Source: an uncultured Latescibacterota bacterium
GTDB taxonomy: Bacteria; Latescibacterota; UBA2968; UBA8231
Assembly (NCBI GenBank): GCA_958295495.1
Contig: OY282352.1
Coordinates: 3,160,548-3,224,547, forward strand
Length of the DNA: 64,000 bases
Reading direction: 5' to 3'
A program made the position numbers and the translations under genes. The notes under the pieces are model-generated. The model was not told the origin of the DNA and did not search any database. It saw only the letters and a program-made list of their open reading frames with translations. The first letter of the stretch is position 1; the number at the start of each line of letters is the position of its first letter. Of this stretch, positions 34,277 through 46,300 are shown piece by piece.

Positions 34277-36670
34277 ATGCCCATAAGCCACCAGCGCTTG
34301 GTCCGCTACATCTACCACCACTACATCGGCATAATCGCGCTGGCCACGGTGCTGTCGGTATTTGCCGGGTTCTTCGCCGCCAAGCTGGCCAAAAACATCA
34401 AGACCGACTTCGCCGACCTCCTGTCCGACGAGTACGTCAGCGTTAGCGAACTCAACCGCATCAAGGCCCGCATCGGCGGCATCGGTCCGCTGATGGTCGT
34501 CATTACCAGCGACGACTTGGGCGCGGCCGTTTCCTTCATGTTAGTCTTGGCCGATTCGCTCGAACACAGCCCGCTGATCAGCTCAGTGAGCCGCCTCGAC
34601 AGCAAAAAGGAACTCCTCGAAAAAAACCGGCTCCTCTACATGGACTTAGAGGACCTGCGAGAAATCAGCCGCCGCCTCGACGAGCACGTAGAGTTGCAAA
34701 AACTCAAGCAATCGCCGCTCTACTTTGCCTTTGACGACGAGGAAGAGCAGGTGCTCGACTTTGCGGATATCGAGGCCAAGTACCAGCAGGACGGTGCCGC
34801 GACCGCGGTGGCAGAACAATACCGCCAGTACGTCATCACGCGAGAGGGCAACGGCGTCATCCTCCGGCTCTATCCGGCCGGGCTTACCACGGATGTTGCC
34901 TTCTCACAGGCCCTGATCGACCATCTCGACGAGACCATTGCCGCCATCGGCCCGGAGCGCTTTCACCCCAGCATCGAATGCGTGTACAAGGGCAGTTTCC
35001 AAAACAGCGCCAACCAATTAACGATTATTATACAAGACCTCAAGTCAACGGCCTTGTACAGCATCGTCGGCGTGCTCCTGCTCATCACGTTGCTTTTCCG
35101 CCAAGTGATTGGCTCGCTCTTCATCACCTTGCCGTTGCTGATGAGCTTGACTTGGACTTTTGGCGTCACCTACTTGGTCATCGGCAGCCTCAACATGATC
35201 ACCGTGGGGCTTTTCGCCATCCTCTTTGGGTTGGGCATCGACTTTGGCATTCACATCTTCGCCCGCTACCGAGAGGCCCGACGCCGAGGCATGGACATCG
35301 AACAGGCCCTGACCGTGACCGTCAAGCACACAGGCAAGGCCCTTACGACGACGGCGCTCACTACCTCGGTCGCCTTCTATTCGCTGCTGTTGACGGATTT
35401 TAAGGGCTTCTCGGAGTTCGGCTTTATCGTGGGCACCGGCATCCTGTTCTCGCTGGTGGCCATGGTCGCGATATGCCCGGCCTTTATCGTCCTCGCCGAG
35501 CGCCTGCGCTGGGTCATCCCGATCCGCAAGCGAAGCGTCCTCTGGCGCACCGGTCGCTACCCCAAGCCTTGGGCTACTTTGCTGATAGGTGCGGTGATCA
35601 CCGGGTACTCGCTGTACCACCTCAGCGTTTTGGAATTTGAATACGACTTCAGCAAGCTCAAGCCCGCGCCGCCGCCCAGTATGAACAAGGGGAGCCTGCC
35701 CCAGAGCCTGAAGGAGGGCCGCTCGCCGGCCATCGTCTTGACCGAAAGCTACGACGAGGCCATGGAGGTGGTTCGCACGGTCGAGAACATCAAGGCCGCT
35801 CACGGCGACTCCTCCACGGTCCTCAGCGTCAAGAGCGTGTACTCCGCGCTGCCGCAAGACCAAGACGACAAGCTGGTACTTGTTGCCGACATTCGCGCCT
35901 TGCTCGACCGGGAAGAGGGCCTGTTCAGCGAGAGCGAGCAAACCAAATTGGACTCGCTGCGCCCGTACCTCGACGTGGAGAAGCTAACGCTCTACGACCT
36001 GCCCGCGGACTTGACCAACGAGTTCAAGGACAAGGCGGGCAACATCCTCAACTTCGTGGCGATCAACGCGGCGGTTGAGCTCAGGGACGGGAAAGACGCC
36101 ATCCGCTTTGCCGAGGAAATCAGCCGCATTGAAACGCCGACGGGCACTACTTACATAGCCTCTAGCTCGCACATCATCGCCGCCGAGATGGTCAAGGTCA
36201 TGCTCGAAGACAGCTCCCTCGCCGTGATCCTCACGCTCGCGGTCGTCGCGGTGATGCTGCTCATTGACCTGCGGAGTTTCGTCGATACCCTGCTGGTGCT
36301 CACGCCGCTTTTGAACGCCTTGGTGTGGGTCGTGGGCTTCATGTATGCGTTTGACATCAAGCTCAACCTCTTCAACATGGTGGCCTTTCCGACCATCATC
36401 GGCATGGGCGTTGACAACGGCGTCCACATCTTCCACCGCTACCAAGAAGTCGGTCGCGGCTCGCTGCGGCTGGTGTTGCGCACGACCGGGGTCGCGCTGT
36501 TGGCTACGTCGCTGACGACGATGGTCGGCTTCTCGGGATTGGTGCCGGCCATCCACCCGGCGCTCACGTCGATTGGCGTGCTCTCGCTGGTGGGCTTGGG
36601 GTCCTGTTTTATCACGTCCGTCACCCTGCTGCCGGCCCTGCTGCAAATCCGCGAGCGCCACGCTTCCTGA
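34277..36670 (+). CDS. RND/MMPL-family lipid exporter (HpnN-like)
   Basis: 797 residues with the MMPL layout: one N-terminal helix (about 15-35), a large periplasmic domain, helices 2-6 (LYSIVGVLLLITLLF onward), a second periplasmic domain and a final helix set. MMPL signatures: FGLGIDFGIHIFARYREARR, where the Asp takes part in proton relay, and the symmetrical IIGMGVDNGVHIFHRYQEVG. Typical members export lipids or hopanoids. Context with MlaC-type carriers and TolC points to outer-membrane lipid traffic. It starts nine bases after the MlaC gene and is the last intact gene of the operon. Confidence 0.88.
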   Translation: MPISHQRLVRYIYHHYIGIIALATVLSVFAGFFAAKLAKNIKTDFADLLSDEYVSVSELNRIKARIGGIGPLMVVITSDDLGAAVSFMLVLADSLEHSPLISSVSRLDSKKELLEKNRLLYMDLEDLREISRRLDEHVELQKLKQSPLYFAFDDEEEQVLDFADIEAKYQQDGAATAVAEQYRQYVITREGNGVILRLYPAGLTTDVAFSQALIDHLDETIAAIGPERFHPSIECVYKGSFQNSANQLTIIIQDLKSTALYSIVGVLLLITLLFRQVIGSLFITLPLLMSLTWTFGVTYLVIGSLNMITVGLFAILFGLGIDFGIHIFARYREARRRGMDIEQALTVTVKHTGKALTTTALTTSVAFYSLLLTDFKGFSEFGFIVGTGILFSLVAMVAICPAFIVLAERLRWVIPIRKRSVLWRTGRYPKPWATLLIGAVITGYSLYHLSVLEFEYDFSKLKPAPPPSMNKGSLPQSLKEGRSPAIVLTESYDEAMEVVRTVENIKAAHGDSSTVLSVKSVYSALPQDQDDKLVLVADIRALLDREEGLFSESEQTKLDSLRPYLDVEKLTLYDLPADLTNEFKDKAGNILNFVAINAAVELRDGKDAIRFAEEISRIETPTGTTYIASSSHIIAAEMVKVMLEDSSLAVILTLAVVAVMLLIDLRSFVDTLLVLTPLLNALVWVVGFMYAFDIKLNLFNMVAFPTIIGMGVDNGVHIFHRYQEVGRGSLRLVLRTTGVALLATSLTTMVGFSGLVPAIHPALTSIGVLSLVGLGSCFITSVTLLPALLQIRERHAS

Positions 36671-36682
36671 GAATATCTAGCC

Positions 36683-36820
36683 TTGGCCGCCCTGCGCGTC
36701 GGCATTGTAGGAGCGGGCATTTTCGGCTTGGCGGCCTTGGAACTCAACCGGCGGCACCCTCTTTGGAACGCGGCCCCATTCCCCGTCCGGGGCCGGCGAC
36801 CCGACGGTTCACGCGGTTGA
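36683..36820 (+). pseudogene. N-terminal remnant of an FAD-dependent oxidoreductase
   Basis: A 45-codon frame reads LRVGIVGAGIFGLAALELNR, the dinucleotide-binding start of D-amino-acid-oxidase-type enzymes, then loses resemblance and stops. The remaining ~300 residues are missing. It lies 13 bases after the MMPL gene. Confidence 0.6.
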
Positions 36821-37243
36821 GTGCCACTGGGCGGCCGGCACCATCTTGCTCGAGCCCAACGCCACCGTGCTCTATCCACCGGAAAAGCGCGTCATCACCC
36901 ACCCCGGATTTGTCGGCGGCCTGCTCGACGCCCTGCGCGACCGCGGCGTACCCGCCGAGCGCATGGTGGTTGCCGATGGCTAGTCCGGGGAAAACGCCGC
37001 GGCCGGGCACACTTGGGAACTATGCGGCTATCGCGCCATGGCCGAGGAGCGGGGGGTGCGGCTCGCAGAAATGAACGCCGACGAGGATTCCCGCGTCGTC
37101 GAGGTCGCCGCCGGCGTGGTGTACGAGCACTATCCCCTGTACGGGAAGTGACCGATTGCGCCTTCTTTTTCAACGTCTCCCTCGCCAAATGCCACAACTT
37201 GGGCTGCACGACCTTGTCGATTAAAAACCTGATGGGAGAGTAG
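36816..37243 (+). pseudogene. degraded DUF362-family gene
   Basis: Reads PPEKRVITHPGFVGGLLDAL, then VPAERMVVADG, an in-frame TAG at 36981, then GYRAMAEERGVRLAEMNADE in the same frame, a stop at 37149 and a shifted frame ending FNVSLAKCHNLGCTTLSIKN. This matches the order of the DUF362 (iron-sulfur-associated) family, with at least one stop and one frameshift, and both ends are missing. Confidence 0.6.
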
Positions 37244-37249
37244 AACAAA

Positions 37250-37280
37250 AGGCCCGCGACCAGCAGTAGGTCACGGGCCT
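37250..37280 (-). terminator. Rho-independent terminator of the giant ankyrin gene
   Basis: AGGCCCGCGACC (37250-37261) and GGTCACGGGCCT (37269-37280) form a 12-bp stem with one mismatch and a seven-base loop. Read on the minus strand it is followed by TTTTGTTC, placed 27 bases after the stop of the 9.5-kb gene. Confidence 0.8.
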
Positions 37281-37306
37281 AAAAAGGGCGAGAGGAAAAA
37301 TCGGGA

Positions 37307-40300
37307 CTACCCGCCTACAGACTCCAGGTAGGTCACAACCGCCGTATGGCCTTGATTGCTGGCCAAATCTTTGGGCGTCTGGCCGTAGTTGGTGGTTGCC
37401 GTGAGGCTGGCCCTTTTCTCGACCAGATACTTCACCACCAACAAACGACCACTTCTCGCTGCGTCGTGAAGGGGCGTGTAGCCGTGTCTGTCGGTTGCCG
37501 TGAGGCTGGCCCCTTTCTCGACCAGATACTTCACCACCGCCAAATGACCATGAGAAACCGCATCGTGAAGGGGCGTCTCGCCTCTGTTGTTGGTCAACGT
37601 GAAGCTGGCCCCTTTCTCGACCAGATACTTCACCACCGCCAAATAACCATTCTGAGCCGCATAGTGAAGGGGCGAATTGTCGTAGATGTTGGCCGTCGTG
37701 ACGTTGGTCCCTTTCTCGACCAGATACTTCACCACCGCCAAATGACCATTTCTCACTGCGTTGTAAAGGGGCGTCTCGCCTCTGTTGTTTGTCGGGCCGC
37801 TGGCCCTGGCCCCTTTCTCGACCAGATACTTCACCACCGCCAAATGACCAGTAGCCGCATAGTGAAGGGGCGTATCGCCGGAGTTGCTGTTCAACGTGAG
37901 GCTGGCTCCTCGTCCGACCAGATACTTCACTACCTCCAAATGACCATAAAGTGCCGCATAGTGAAGGGCTGCAAATCCTGTGTCTGCCTGTCTTGAGTTG
38001 TTGACATCCATGCCCGCCTGTACAAAGAGCTTGACCACTTCAAGGTTGCCAGCCCTAGCCGAACCAACAAACGCATCGGCGGTATAGGATATGCCCTGCG
38101 CCGTCAGTGACGCCCTTGCTGCCGCTTGCGACTCCAGATAGGTCACAACCGCTGTATAACCACCATAAAGTGCCGCATAGGTGGTGGGCGTGTAGCCGTA
38201 TTGGTTGGTTGCCGTGAGGCTGGCCCCTTGGCCGACCAGATACTGCACAATCGCCAAATGACCTCCATAGGCCGCATAGTGAAGGGGCGTGCCGTCGGCG
38301 CCGGTTGCCGTGAGGCTGGCCCCTTGTCCGACCAGATACTGCACAATCGCCAAATAATCATAAAGTGCCGCTAGGTGAAGGGGCGTATTGCCGTCCTCGT
38401 TGGTTGCCGTGAGGCTGGCCCCTTGTCCAACCAGATACTGCACAATCGCCAAATGGTCCTCCCCGGCCGCCCAGTGAAGGGGCGTGCCGTCGGCGCCGGT
38501 TGCCGTGAGGCTGGCCCCTTGTCCAACCAGATACTGCACAATCGCCAAATTACCCTCCCCGGCCGCCCAGTGAAGGGGCGTGCCGTCGGCGCCGGTTGCC
38601 GTGAGGCTGGCCCCTTGTCCAACCAGATACTGCACAATCGCCAAATTACCCTCCCCGGCCGCATAGTGAAGGGGCGTATTGCCGTATTGGTTGGTTGCCG
38701 TGAGGCTGGCCCCTTGTCCAACCAGATACTGCACAATCGCCAAATTACCACTCTGATGAACCGCCATGTGAAGGGCCGGCCATTTGCCGGAGTTGGCTGT
38801 ATCAACCGACATGCCCGCCTGTACAAAGAGCTTGACCACTTCAAGGTTGCCAGCCCAAACCGAATCAACAAACGTATCGGCGGTATAGGATATGCCCCGC
38901 CGCGTTAGTTCCGCCCTTGCCGCGTCCGCCTTTGTGCTAACCGTCACCTGCACCCCGGTGGAGCAATTGTTGTCGGTGTTGGTCTCTCGGCTGCCGCTTT
39001 CGACACACGCGCCGTAGTAATACGTGCCTGCTGTCGAAGGCGCGGTTAGGCTCCTGGACTGAGCACTGGTACCAGAAGCGGCCAGCCCGCTGATCGCCGC
39101 CGCCGTGCCCACCTCCGTATCGCTGGGGGCAATCGTCGCGTCGGACGACTGATAATAGCGCAGGGTTGTCGCGGCAGCCGCCCCCGTGCCTTGGTTGCGC
39201 ACGGTCGCGCTCAGGGTAAGGGATTGACCCGTGTTTGGCGTAGTATTATCCACCGAGGGCGGTTCCACCACCAAGTCCGGCGGTGCTTGCGACTCCAGAT
39301 AGGTCACAACCGCCGTATGGCCACCACCGGCCGCAAACATTAGGCCCGTCTTGTTGTACTGTGTTTCTACAGCGTTGATATTGGCTCCTTGCTCAACCAG
39401 ATACTGCACCACCTCTAAATGACCATGACCGGCCGCCTTCATGAAGGCTGTCGTGCCGTATATGTTTGCGGCGTTGACATTGGCCCCTTGGCCGACCAGA
39501 TACTTCACTACCTCCAAGTGGCCACGCATCGCCGCTTGCATTAGGGCTGTATTGTCTCTGTTGGCTGTGTGTTTTGCGTTGACATCCATGCCCGCCTGTA
39601 CAAAGAGCTTGACCACTTCAAGGTTGCCAGCCTTAGCCGAATCGACAAATGCCGCGGCAGTCATCACCGTTACCGTCACCTGCACCCCGGTGGAGCAATT
39701 GTTGTCGGTGTTGGTCTCGCCGCTGCCGCTTTCGACACACGCGCCGTAGTAATACGTGCCTGCTGTCGAAGGCGCGGTTAGGCTCCTGGACTGAGCACTG
39801 GTACCAGAAGCGGCCAGCCCGCTGATCGCCGCCGCCGTGCCCACCTCTGTATCGCTGGGGGCAATCGTCGCGTCGGACGACTGATAATAGCGCAGGGTTG
39901 TCGCGGCAGCCGCCCCCGTGCCTTGGTTGCGCACCGTCGCGCTCAGGGTAAGGGTCTGACCCGTGTTCGGCGTAGTATTATCCACCGAAGGCGATTCCAC
40001 CACCAAGTCCGGCGGTGCTTGCGACTCCAGATAGGTCACAACCGCCGTATGGCCTTGATTGCTGGCCAAATCTTTGGGCGTGTAGCCTTTGTTGTCGGTC
40101 GCCGTGAGGCTGGCCCCTTGGCCGACCAGATACTGCACAATCGCCAAATGACCCTGAATGGCCGCCCAGTGAAGGGGCGTGTAGCTGTCGAGGTTGGTGG
40201 TTGCCGTGAGGCTGGCCCCTTGGCCGACCAGATACTTCACAACCGCCAAAGAACCATTATTAGAGATCGCCCAGTGAAGGGCCGTCTCGCCGTAGATGCT

Positions 40301-43300
40301 GGTCACGGTGACACTGGCCCCTTGTCCAACCAGATACTGCACAACCTCCAAATGACCAGAGGCCGCCCAGTACAGGGGCGTCCGGCCTTGGTTGTCGGTC
40401 GCCGTGGGGCTGGCTCCTTGGCCAACCAGATACTGCACAACCGCCAAATTACCATCACCGGCCGCATAGTGAAGGGGCGTGTAGCCGTTGTTGGAGGTCA
40501 CCGTGGGGCTGGCCCCTTGTCCAACCAGATACTGCACAACCGCCAAATAACTACGAGCCGCCATGTAAAGGGCCGTCTCGCCGTTGGTGTCGGTCGCCGT
40601 GAGGCTGGCCCCTTGTCCAACCAGATACTTCACCACCTCTAAATGATCATGACCAACCGCCATGTGAAGGGCCGGCCATTTGCCGGACTTGGCTGTATCA
40701 ACCGACATGCCCGCCTGTACAAAGAGCTTGACCACTTCAAGGTTGCCAGCCGCAGCCGAATCGACAAACGCATCGGCGGTATAGGATATGCCCTGCGCCG
40801 TTAGTTCCGCCCTTGCCGCGTCCGCCTTTGTGCTAACCGTCACCTGCACCCCGGTGGAGCAATTGTTGTCGGTGTTGGTCTCGCCGCTGTCGCTTTCGAC
40901 ACACGCGCCGTAGTAATACGTGCCTGCTGTCGAAGGCGCGGTTAGGCTCCTGGACTGAGCACTGGTACCAGAAGCGGCCAACCCGCTGATCGCCGCTGCC
41001 GTGCCCACCTCTGTATCGCTGGGGGCAATCGTCGCGTCGGACGACTGATAATAGCGCAGGGTCGTCGCGGCAGCCGCCCCCGTGCCTTGGTTGCGCACGG
41101 TCGCACTTAGAGTAAGGGTCTGACCCGTGTTCGGCGTAGTATTATCCACCGAAGGCGATTCCACCACCAAGTCCGGCGGTGCTTGCGACTCCAGATAGGT
41201 CACAACCGCCGTATGGCCGTTCTGGCTGGCCAAATCTTTGGGCGTCTTGCCTTTGTTGGTGGTTGCCGTGAGGCTGGCCCCTTGGCCGACCAGATACTGC
41301 ACAACCTCCAAATTACGACCACTGGCCGCCGCCCAGTGAAGGGGCGTCCAGCCGTCGCTGTTGGTGGTTGCCGTGAGGCTGGCCCCTTGGCCGACCAGAT
41401 ACTGCACAAGTGCCAAAGAACCATTACGAGAGATCGCCCAGTGAAGGGCCGTCTCGCCGTAGATGCTGGTCACGGTGGCACTGGCCCCTTGTCCAACCAG
41501 ATACTGCACAACCTCCAAATGACCAGAGGCCGCCCAGTACAGGGGCGTCCGGCCTTGGTTGTCGGTTGCCGTGGGGCTGGCCCCTTGGCCGACCAGATAC
41601 TGAACCACCGCCAAATGACCATTCTGAGCCGCATTGTGAAGGGGCGTGTAGCCGAGGTGGGTGGTCGCCGTGGGGCTGGCCCCTTGGCCGACCAGATACT
41701 GAACCACCGCCAAATGACCATGATTAGCCGCCTTGTGAAGGGCCGTCTCGGTGTTGGTGTCGGTCGCCGTGAGGCTGGCCCCTTGGCCGACCAGATACTG
41801 AACCACCGCCAAATGACCATTCTGAGCCGCCGTGTGAAGGACCCGCCATTTGCCGGACTTGGCTGTATCAACCGACATGCCCGCCTGTACAAAGAGCTTG
41901 ACCACTTCAAGGTTGCCAGCCTCAGCCGAATCAACAAACGCATCGGCGGTATAGGATATGCCCCGCCGCGTTAGTTCCGCCCTTGCCGCGTCTGCCTTTG
42001 TGCTAACCGTCACCTGCACCCCGGTGGAGCAATTGTTGTCGGTGTTGGTCTCTCGGCTGCCGCTTTCGACACACGCGCCGTAGTAATACGTGCCTGCTGT
42101 CGAAGGCGCGGTTAGGCTCCTGGACTGAGCACTGGTACCAGAAGCGGCCAGCCCGCTGATCGCCGCCGCCGTGCCCACCTCTGTATCACCGGTCGAGATC
42201 GTCGCGTCGGACGACTGGTAATAGCGCAAGGTTGTCGCGGCAGCCGCCCCCGTGCCTTGGTTGCGCACGGTCGCGCTCAGGGTAAGGGTCTGACCCGTGT
42301 TCGGCGTAGTATTATCCACCGAGGGCGATTCCACCACCAAGTCCGGCGGTGCTTGCACTGTCACCTGCACCCCGGTGGAGCAATTGTTGTCGGTGTTGGT
42401 CTCTCGGCTGCCGCTTTCGACACACGCGCCGTAGTAATACGTGCCTGCTGTCGAAGGCGCGGTTAGGCTACTGGACTGAGCACTGGTACCAGAAGCGGCC
42501 AACCCGCTGATCGCCGCTGCCGTGCCCACCTCCGTATCGCTGGGGGCAATCGTCGCGTCGGACGACTGATAATAGCGCAAGGTTGTCGCGGCAGCCGCCC
42601 CCGTGCCTTGGTTGCGCACGGTCGCGCTCAGGGTAAGGGTCTGACCCGTGTTCGGCGTAGTATTATCCACCGAGGGCGATTCCACCACCAAGTCCGGCGG
42701 TGCTTGCGACTCCAGATAGGTCACAACCGCCGTATGGCCGTACTGGCTGGCCAAATCTTTGGGCGTCTGGCCTTTGTTGTCGGTTGCCGTGAGGCTGGCC
42801 CCTTGGCCGACCAGATACTGCACAACCTCCAAATTACGACCACTGGCCGCCGCCCAGTGAAGGGCCGTCAGGCCGCTGTTGTTGGTCGCCGTGAGGCTGG
42901 CCCCTTGGCCGACCAGATACTTCACAAGTGCCAAATGACCACCAGAGGCCGCCCGGTGAAGGGCCGTCTCGCCGTAGATGCTGGTCACGGTGGCACTGGC
43001 CCCTTGGCCAACCAGATACTGCACAACCTCCAAATGACCATCATAGGCCGCCCAGTGAAGGGGCGTCCGGCCTTCGTTGTCGGTTGCCGTGGGGCTGGCC
43101 CCTTGGCCAACCAGATACTGCACAACCGCCAAAGAACCACGATTAGCCGCATAGTGAAGGGGCGTGTAGCCGGAGGGGCTGGTCGCCGTGGGGCTGGCCC
43201 CTTGGCCAACCAGATACTGCACAACCGCCAAATACTTCACAACCGCCAAATAACTACGATTAGCCGCCATGTGAAGGGCCGTCTCGCCGTTGGTGTCGGT

Positions 43301-46300
43301 CGCCGTGAGGCTGGCCCCTTGGCCAACCAGATACTGCACAACCTCCAAATGACCAACCGCCATGTGAAGGGCCGGCCATTTGCTGGACTTGGCTGTATCA
43401 ACCGACATGCCCGCTTGTACAAAGAGCTTGACCACTTCAAGGTTGCCAGCCGCAGCCGAATCAACAAACGCATCGGCGGTATAGGATATGCCCCGCGCCG
43501 TTAGTTCCGCCCTTGCCGCGTCCGCCTTTGTGCTAACCGTCACTTGCACCCCTGCCGAGCAATTGTTGTCGGTGTTGGTCTCGCCGCTGCCGCTTTCGAC
43601 ACACGCGCCGTAGTAATACGTGCCTGCTGTCGAAGGCGCGGTTGCACTACTGGACTGAGCACTGGTACCAGAAGCGGCCAGTCCGCTGATCGCCGCCGCC
43701 GTGCCCACCTCTGTATCGCTGGGGGCAATCGTCGCGTCGGACGACTGGTAATAGCGCAAGGTTGTCGCGGCAGCCGCCCCCGTGCCTTGGTTGCGCACCG
43801 TCGCGCTCAGGGTAAGGGTCTGACCCGTGTTCGGCGTAGTATTATCCACCGAGGGCGATTCCACCACCAAGTCCGGCGGTGCTTGCACTGTCACTTGCAC
43901 CCCTGCCGAGCAATTGTTGTCGGTGTTGGTCTCGCCGCTGCCGCTTTCGACACACGCGCCATAGTAATACGTGCCTGCTGTCGAAGGCGCGGTTAGGCTC
44001 CTGGACTGAGCACTGGTACCAGAAGCGGCCAGCCCGCTGATCGCCGCCGCCGTGCCCACCTCTGTATCACCGGTCGAGATCGTCGCGTCGGACGACTGAT
44101 AATAGCGCAAGGTTGTCGCGGCAGCCGCCCCCGTGCCTTGGTTGCGCACCGTCGCGCTCAGGGTAAGGGTCTGACCCGTGTTTGGCGTAGTATTATCCAC
44201 CGAGGGCGATTCCACCACCAAGTCCGGCGGTGCCTGCACTGTCACCTGCACCCCGGTGGAGCAATTGTTGTCGGTGTTGGTCTCGCCGCTGCCGCTTTCG
44301 ACACACGCGCCGTAGTAATACGTGCCTGCTGTTGAAGGCGCGGTTAGGCTCCTGGACTGAGCACTGGTACCAGAAGCGGCCAGCCCGCTGATCGCCGCCG
44401 CCGTGCCCACCTCCGTATCACCGGTCGAGATCGTCGCGTCGGACGACTGGTAATAGCGCAGGGTCGTCGCGGCAGCCGCCCCCGTGCCTTGGTTGCGCAC
44501 GGTCGCGCTCAGGGTAAGGGTCTGACCCGTGTTCGGCGTAGTATTATCCACCGAAGGCGATTCCACCACCAAGTCCGGCGGTGCTTGCACTGTCACCTGC
44601 ACCCCTGCCGAGCAATTGTTGTCGGTGTTGGTCTCGCCGCTGCCGCTTTCGACACACGCGCCGTAGTAATACGTGCCTGCTGTTGAAGGCGCGGTTAGGC
44701 TACTGGACTGAGCACTGGTACCAGAAGCGGCCAGCCCGCTGATCGCCGCCGCCGTGCCCACCTCCGTATCACCGGTCGAGATCGTCGCGTCGGACGACTG
44801 GTAATAGCGCAAGGTTGTCGCGGCAGCCGCCCCCGTGCCTTGGTTGCGCACGGTCGCGCTCAGGGTAAGGGTCTGACCCGTGTTTGGCGTAGTATTATCC
44901 ACCGAGGGCGATTCCACCACCAAGTCCGGCGGTGCTTGCACTGTCACTTGCACCCCTGCCGAGCAATTGTTGTCGGTTTTGGTCTCTCGGCTGCCGCTTT
45001 CGACACACGCGCCGTAGTAATACGTGCCTGCTGTCGAAGGCGCGGTTAGGCTACTGGACTGAGCACTGGTCGCTGCCGCCGCTAGCCCGCTGATCGCCGC
45101 TGCCGTGCCCACCTCCGTATCACCGGTCGATATCGTCGCGTCGGACGACTGGTAATAGCGCAAGGTTGTCGCGGCAGCCGCCCCCGCGCCTTGGTTGCGC
45201 ACGGTCGCACTTAGAGTAAGGGATTGACCCGTGTTCGGCGTAGTATTATCCACCGAGGGCGATTCCACCACCAAGTCCGGCGGTGCTTGCACTGTCACTT
45301 GCACCCCGGTGGAGCAATTGTTGTCGGTGTTGGTCTCGCCACTGACGCTTTCGACACACGCGCCGTAGTAATACGTGCCTGCTGTCGAAGGCGCGGTTGC
45401 ACTACTGGACTGAGCACTGGTCGCTGCCGCCGCTAGCCCGCTGATCGCCGCTGCCGTGCCCACCTCTGTATCACCGGTCGAGATCGTCGCGTCGGACGAC
45501 TGGTAATAGCGCAAGGTCGTCGCGGCAGCCGCCCCCGTGCCTTGGTTGCGCACGGTCGCGCTCAGGGTAAGGGTCTGACCCGTGTTCGGCGTAGTATTAT
45601 CCACCGAGGGCGATTCCACCACCAAGTCCGGCGGTGCTTGCGACTCCAGATAGGTCACAACCGCCGTATGGCCGTTTTCGCTGGCCAAATCTTTGGGCGT
45701 CTTGCCGTTATTGTTGGTCGCCGTGAGGCTGGCCCCTTGGCCGACCAGATACTGCACTACCTCCAAGTGGCCCCGCATCGCCGCTTGCATTAGGGCTGTA
45801 TTGTCTCTGTTGGCTGTGTGTCTTGCGTTGACATCCATGCCCGCCTGTACAAAGAGCTTGACCACTTCAAGGTTGCCCGCCTTAGCCGAATCGACAAACG
45901 CCGCGGCAGTATAGATGTCCTGCGCCGTCAGTGACGCCCTTGCGGTTTGCGGCGACTCTAGGTAGGTCACAACCGCCGTATGGTCATCACCGCTGGCCAA
46001 ATCTTTGGACGTCTGGCCTCTGGTGGTGGTCGCCGTGAGGCTGGCCCCTTGGCCGACCAGATACTCCACGATCTCCAAATGACCATTAAGCGCCGCCCAC
46101 ATGAGGGCCGTCTCTCCATTCGTGCCTTGGGCGTTGATACTCGCTCCTTGCTCAACCAGATACTGCACAACCGCCAAGTGCCCGTAGGTCGCCGCCGTGT
46201 GGAGGGCCGTAAAGCCGTCCGGTGTCTGCGGGTTGGTAGTAGCAAGAGACATGCCCGCCTGAACGAATAGCTTAACCGCGTTGAGCTCGCCCATCTGCGC

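Noticed and set aside
35045..36661. Minus-strand frames of 298 and 225 codons opposite the MMPL gene
   Set aside because: Gln/Asp/His-rich antisense translations of membrane-helix codons; the plus-strand MMPL frame is unambiguous.
39923..43504. Plus-strand open frames of 239-298 codons across the giant ankyrin gene
   Set aside because: They repeat with the period of the antisense coding repeats, have low-complexity Arg/Gly/Leu composition and no ribosome-binding sites; they are shadows of the minus-strand gene.
43537..45642. Possible CRISPR-like or satellite DNA
   Set aside because: Units are 351 bp without spacers, keep one reading frame and encode a recognisable beta-sandwich domain.
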